The translations under genes and the position numbers were made by a program. Shown piece after piece: positions 61,497 through 64,000 of a DNA stretch of 64,000 nucleotides. Position 1 is the stretch's first letter, and each line of letters starts with the position of its first letter. The notes below the pieces were generated by a model. That model saw only the letters and a program-made list of their open reading frames with translations, made no database searches and had not been told where the DNA came from. The stretch is taken from positions 434,001 to 498,000 of the forward strand of contig NZ_CP046051.1 of NCBI RefSeq assembly GCF_013315815.1, in the 5' to 3' direction. This DNA is from Caproicibacterium lactatifermentans (GTDB taxonomy: Bacteria > Bacillota > Clostridia > Oscillospirales > Acutalibacteraceae).

Positions 61497-62423
61497 TTAT
61501 TGCTCTTTCTCAGAATGCTGTTTCAAAGAACGAATCGCCTTCGAAATATTTCCATTTGCATTTTTTAATATTATACCACAGTTTTCTTTCGGCAGGTGAG
61601 TGATTGCCATACAAATCGCGATTTTTACTTTGCCTCCGCTTTGTTCCAGATAGCGGAGTGCTTCTTCATAGCTGCATTTGCTACTGGACATGATGATATG
61701 CTTGGCGCGCTCCACCAGTTTTTCATTTGTCGGCTGAACGTCGACCATCAGGTTCTTGTAAACTTTTCCGTATTTTATCATCAGAGAAGTGGAAATCATA
61801 TTGAGAATCATTTTCTGCGCGGTGCCGGCTTTCATGCGCGTGGAGCCGGTAATCACTTCCGGCCCGACGATTGCCTCAATTTTGGTGTCTGCATGTTCGG
61901 AAATCTTGGCATTGTGGACGCAGCTGATGGCTCCGGTCAGCGCGCCGATGGAATTGGCATAATCGAGGCCGCCGATTACATAGGGGGTCCTTCCGCTTGC
62001 GGCAAGGCCGATGACGGTATCATCTGTGGTGAGACCGGCTTTTTGGAGGTCGCCTTTTGCGAGCTCTGTGTCATCTTCGGCGCCTTCCTGCGCTTTCAGC
62101 AGCGCTCCGAATCCCCCGGCAATCAGCCCCTGAATCAGAGACGGGTCAACGCCGTAGGTTGGGGGGCATTCGCTTGCATCCAACACGCCAAGGCGTCCCG
62201 ATGTACCGGCGCCAATATAAATAACCCGCCCACCTTTCATCATTCGAACATGGATGCGGTCGACGAGCTCTGCAACCTTGGGAAGGACTTTTTTTACCGA
62301 AAGGGCAACAGTCTGGTCCTCCTCGTTAATAACGTGCAGAATATCGATGGTGTCCATTACGTCGATGTTCTGGCTGTTCGGGTTCACTTGTTCTGTTTCG
62401 AGCATATTTAAGTTAATCGACAT
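61497..62423 (-). CDS. murQ: N-acetylmuramic acid 6-phosphate etherase
   Basis: A 308-residue SIS-domain enzyme cleaving the lactyl ether of MurNAc-6-P to GlcNAc-6-P and lactate, used in cell-wall recycling or scavenging. Family sequences include YIGAGTSGRLGVLDASECPPTYG, GAEDDTELAKGDL, GLAASGRTPYVIG and TGSTRMKAGTAQKMILN. It is transcribed divergently from a PTS permease gene that would deliver MurNAc-6-P. Confidence 0.96.
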   Translation of the reverse strand: MSINLNMLETEQVNPNSQNIDVMDTIDILHVINEEDQTVALSVKKVLPKVAELVDRIHVRMMKGGRVIYIGAGTSGRLGVLDASECPPTYGVDPSLIQGLIAGGFGALLKAQEGAEDDTELAKGDLQKAGLTTDDTVIGLAASGRTPYVIGGLDYANSIGALTGAISCVHNAKISEHADTKIEAIVGPEVITGSTRMKAGTAQKMILNMISTSLMIKYGKVYKNLMVDVQPTNEKLVERAKHIIMSSSKCSYEEALRYLEQSGGKVKIAICMAITHLPKENCGIILKNANGNISKAIRSLKQHSEKEQ

Positions 62424-62525
62424 ATTGATTTCTCCTTAATTTTTCCCGCACCCGGCATCCAGGTGTCCGGAGCGGGGGATTTTTCAGGCCCTGTCTTTCG
62501 ATGCAGTCTGTGAGCTTCCATCACT

Positions 62526-62553
62526 ATTATATCAGTTTGAAACTAAATTTCAA
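62526..62553 (-). promoter_or_regulatory. murQ promoter with overlapping palindromic operator
   Basis: Minus-strand TTGAAA (62553-62548), 16-base spacer, TATAAT (62531-62526). The -35 is one arm of the palindrome TTGAAA-N5-TTTCAA (62537-62553), a plausible site for the RpiR-type regulator encoded downstream. Confidence 0.65.
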
Positions 62554-62744
62554 CATTACTTTATAATTTATAAAATATTAATTCAAAAATATTTTAAAAA
62601 TCTATCCTGATGCTGCTTTGCTGATTTAAAAATGATCAACAATAAACACAATATTATAATTCGTTTATCTATAAAAACATATAAATAGTATCAACTTTGC
62701 AGGAGGACATACGTTTTAAAAGAAAACCTCATAAAATAAAGTAA

Positions 62745-62786
62745 AATATTATTTCATAAAATATATAAATTTTACGAAATAATATT
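62745..62786. promoter_or_regulatory. 18-bp inverted repeat, candidate MurR operator for the PTS gene
   Basis: AATATTATTTCATAAAAT (62745-62762) and ATTTTACGAAATAATATT (62769-62786) are complementary apart from one pair, with six bases between. It abuts the PTS gene's -35 box. Confidence 0.6.
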
Positions 62787-62812
62787 GACATATAAAATTT
62801 AATGCGTATAAT
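62785..62812 (+). promoter_or_regulatory. Promoter of the PTS EIIBC gene
   Basis: TTGACA 62785-62790, 16-base spacer, TATAAT 62807-62812. Confidence 0.85.
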
Positions 62813-62882
62813 GAGAGGCAGACAGAGCAAGCAGCGGATCGTTTGATTTTAATCTCAAAGGGAAGGGAAGCATGAAAGTATT

Positions 62883-64000
62883 ATGAACTATCAAAACACT
62901 GCTGAACAGGTTCTTGCGGCGGTCGGCGGAAAAAGCAATGTCGCCGCTAACATGACGTGTATGACACGTCTGCGCATCAGCATATCTGACCACGGAAAGG
63001 TCGATACCCCCGCACTGAAAAAAATCGACGGGGTGCTGGGAGTGGTCGACTCCGACACGGTGCAAATCGTTTTCGGTCCCGGCACAGTCAACAAAGTTGG
63101 CATGGAATTTTCAAAACTGACAGGCCTTGCACTCGGGTCCGATGAAGCGAGTGGCGAGATGAAGGATGTCAGGGAGGTTGCAAAAGAAAACAAAGCTGCA
63201 AACAAGGCGAAATACAATGGCCCGGTTCAAAGGTTCCTAAAACATATCGCCAATGTCTTTATTCCTATTCTTCCGGGCATTATTGCGGCAGGCCTTATCA
63301 ATGGCATTATCAATGTCATCAATGTTTCCACCAACAATGCGATGGCCACGGTCTGGTGGTACCAGGTGATTCATGTAATAGGCTGGGCACTGTTCCTGTA
63401 CCTGCCAATCTTTGTGGGCATGAACGCAGCAAAGGAATTTAAAGGCTCGGCAATTTTAGGCGCGCTGGCAGGTGCCTATTTCGTTGCTCATCCGCTGATG
63501 CCTCTTCTTGCCAAAGCAAAAGACGGGTCGCAGATTTTGCTCCCGCTGACTGATAAAGTATTTAACCCAGGCAACGGCGGCCTGATTTCCGCATTGATTG
63601 CCGGTATCCTTTTTGCTTTTCTGGAAAGATGAATCCGCAAGATTATGCCGAATATTCTGGATACGTTCTTTACCCCGCTGCTGACTGTGATTATCGGCGG
63701 TTTGATTACCGTCATTGTGCTGCAGCCGATTGGCACATGGCTTACCAATGGAATTTACTTCGTACTCGACTTCCTCTATAAGGATGTAGGCGCTATTGGC
63801 GGATATATCCTTTCGGCCGGATTCCTCCCGATGGTTGCCGTTGGACTGCACCAGGCTTTGACACCAATTCATGCTATGCTGAATGACCCAGCCGGACTGA
63901 CGAAGGGCATCAATTATCTGCTGCCGGTTCTTATGATGGCAGGCGGCGGCCAGGTAGGCGCCGGACTTGCACTTCTGCTGAAGACAAAGAATAAGAAACT
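62883..64000 (+). pseudogene. murP: PTS EIIBC component (MurNAc/GlcNAc-like), interrupted by TGA and cut by window end
   Basis: The EIIB domain (about 1-85) has the phospho-Cys in NMTCMTRLRISI and VDSDTVQIVFGPG; the EIIC membrane domain follows from VQRFLKHIANVFIPILPGIIAAGL. An in-frame TGA at 63630-63632 follows FAFLER, after which the same frame continues as family sequence (IRKIMPNILDTFFTPLLTV, HQALTPIHAML) to the window edge. CGA to TGA at a position usually basic is the likely change. Divergence from murQ suggests MurNAc uptake. Possibly nonfunctional, or a base error. Confidence 0.8.

Noticed and set aside
1..64000. CRISPR arrays, tRNA or rRNA genes, insertion sequences
   Set aside because: No regularly spaced repeats, tRNA-like cloverleaf or transposase frames were recognised apart from tmRNA.

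Overview
The window reads as low-to-moderate-GC Firmicutes chromosome, most likely a Clostridia member of the Oscillospiraceae/Ruminococcaceae group. Support: Gram-positive gene order (YlxM-like end, ffh, rpsP, khpA, rimM, trmD; SRP RNA-dnaX-ybaB-recR; smpB-ssrA), a T-box before pheST, an IreB gene, the clostridial split of PurH into a PurO-like cyclohydrolase plus a stand-alone AICAR formyltransferase, and AGGAGG-type ribosome sites. The family assignment is inference; no 16S gene is present.

Layout. 1-9.1 kb: translation and housekeeping on the + strand (ffh, rpsP, khpA, rimM, trmD, HPr, uvrC, rsmD, coaD, an EamA transporter, nfeD). 9.1-15.7 kb: an SPFH protein, then a purine operon purE-purM-purN-purO-like-AICARFT-purD behind a leader carrying a small ORF and a terminator-like hairpin. 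15.8-20.4 kb: minus-strand small protein, ireB, pheT and pheS with a Phe T-box. 20.4-25.7 kb: a membrane protein, acpS, nnrD, a MazF-type RNase, DegV and PTS enzyme I. 25.7-29.7 kb: GNAT and the metNIQ methionine importer (minus), the latter behind a Cys/Met-rich leader peptide with mutually exclusive terminator and antiterminator pairings. 29.7-34.1 kb: potABCD polyamine importer behind a structured leader that can pair with its own ribosome-binding site. 34.1-41.8 kb: tatD, GNAT, metG, an LCP protein, cysK and an orphan lipoprotein SBP. 41.8-50 kb: a DegT aminotransferase divergent from a compact set wbpD-wbpE-wbpA-wbpB-wbpI plus a glycosyltransferase, which together predict synthesis of UDP-2,3-diacetamido-2,3-dideoxy-D-mannuronic acid for a cell-surface polymer. 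50-54 kb: a Cys-rich protein, a nitroreductase interrupted by TGA, an SDR, a flavodoxin and a dipeptidase. 54.2-58.3 kb: SRP RNA, dnaX, ybaB, recR, smpB and tmRNA. 58.3-64 kb: accessory-looking DNA behind ssrA: a zinc-ribbon/YARHG protein with a coupled 44-aa membrane peptide, a decayed GH13 glucosidase fragment, and a MurNAc-6-P locus (murQ, a MurR/RpiR regulator, a HAD phosphatase and a divergent PTS EIIBC gene interrupted by TGA and cut by the window edge).

The most interesting signal is the metNIQ leader (29,025-29,262): promoter, Shine-Dalgarno, a 28-codon ORF beginning MMCCMC with seven Cys, an 8+4 bp antiterminator pairing and an intrinsic terminator, all before metN. This is the layout of ribosome-mediated attenuation sensing cysteine (or methionine). 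All calls come from reading the sequence; no database search was run.
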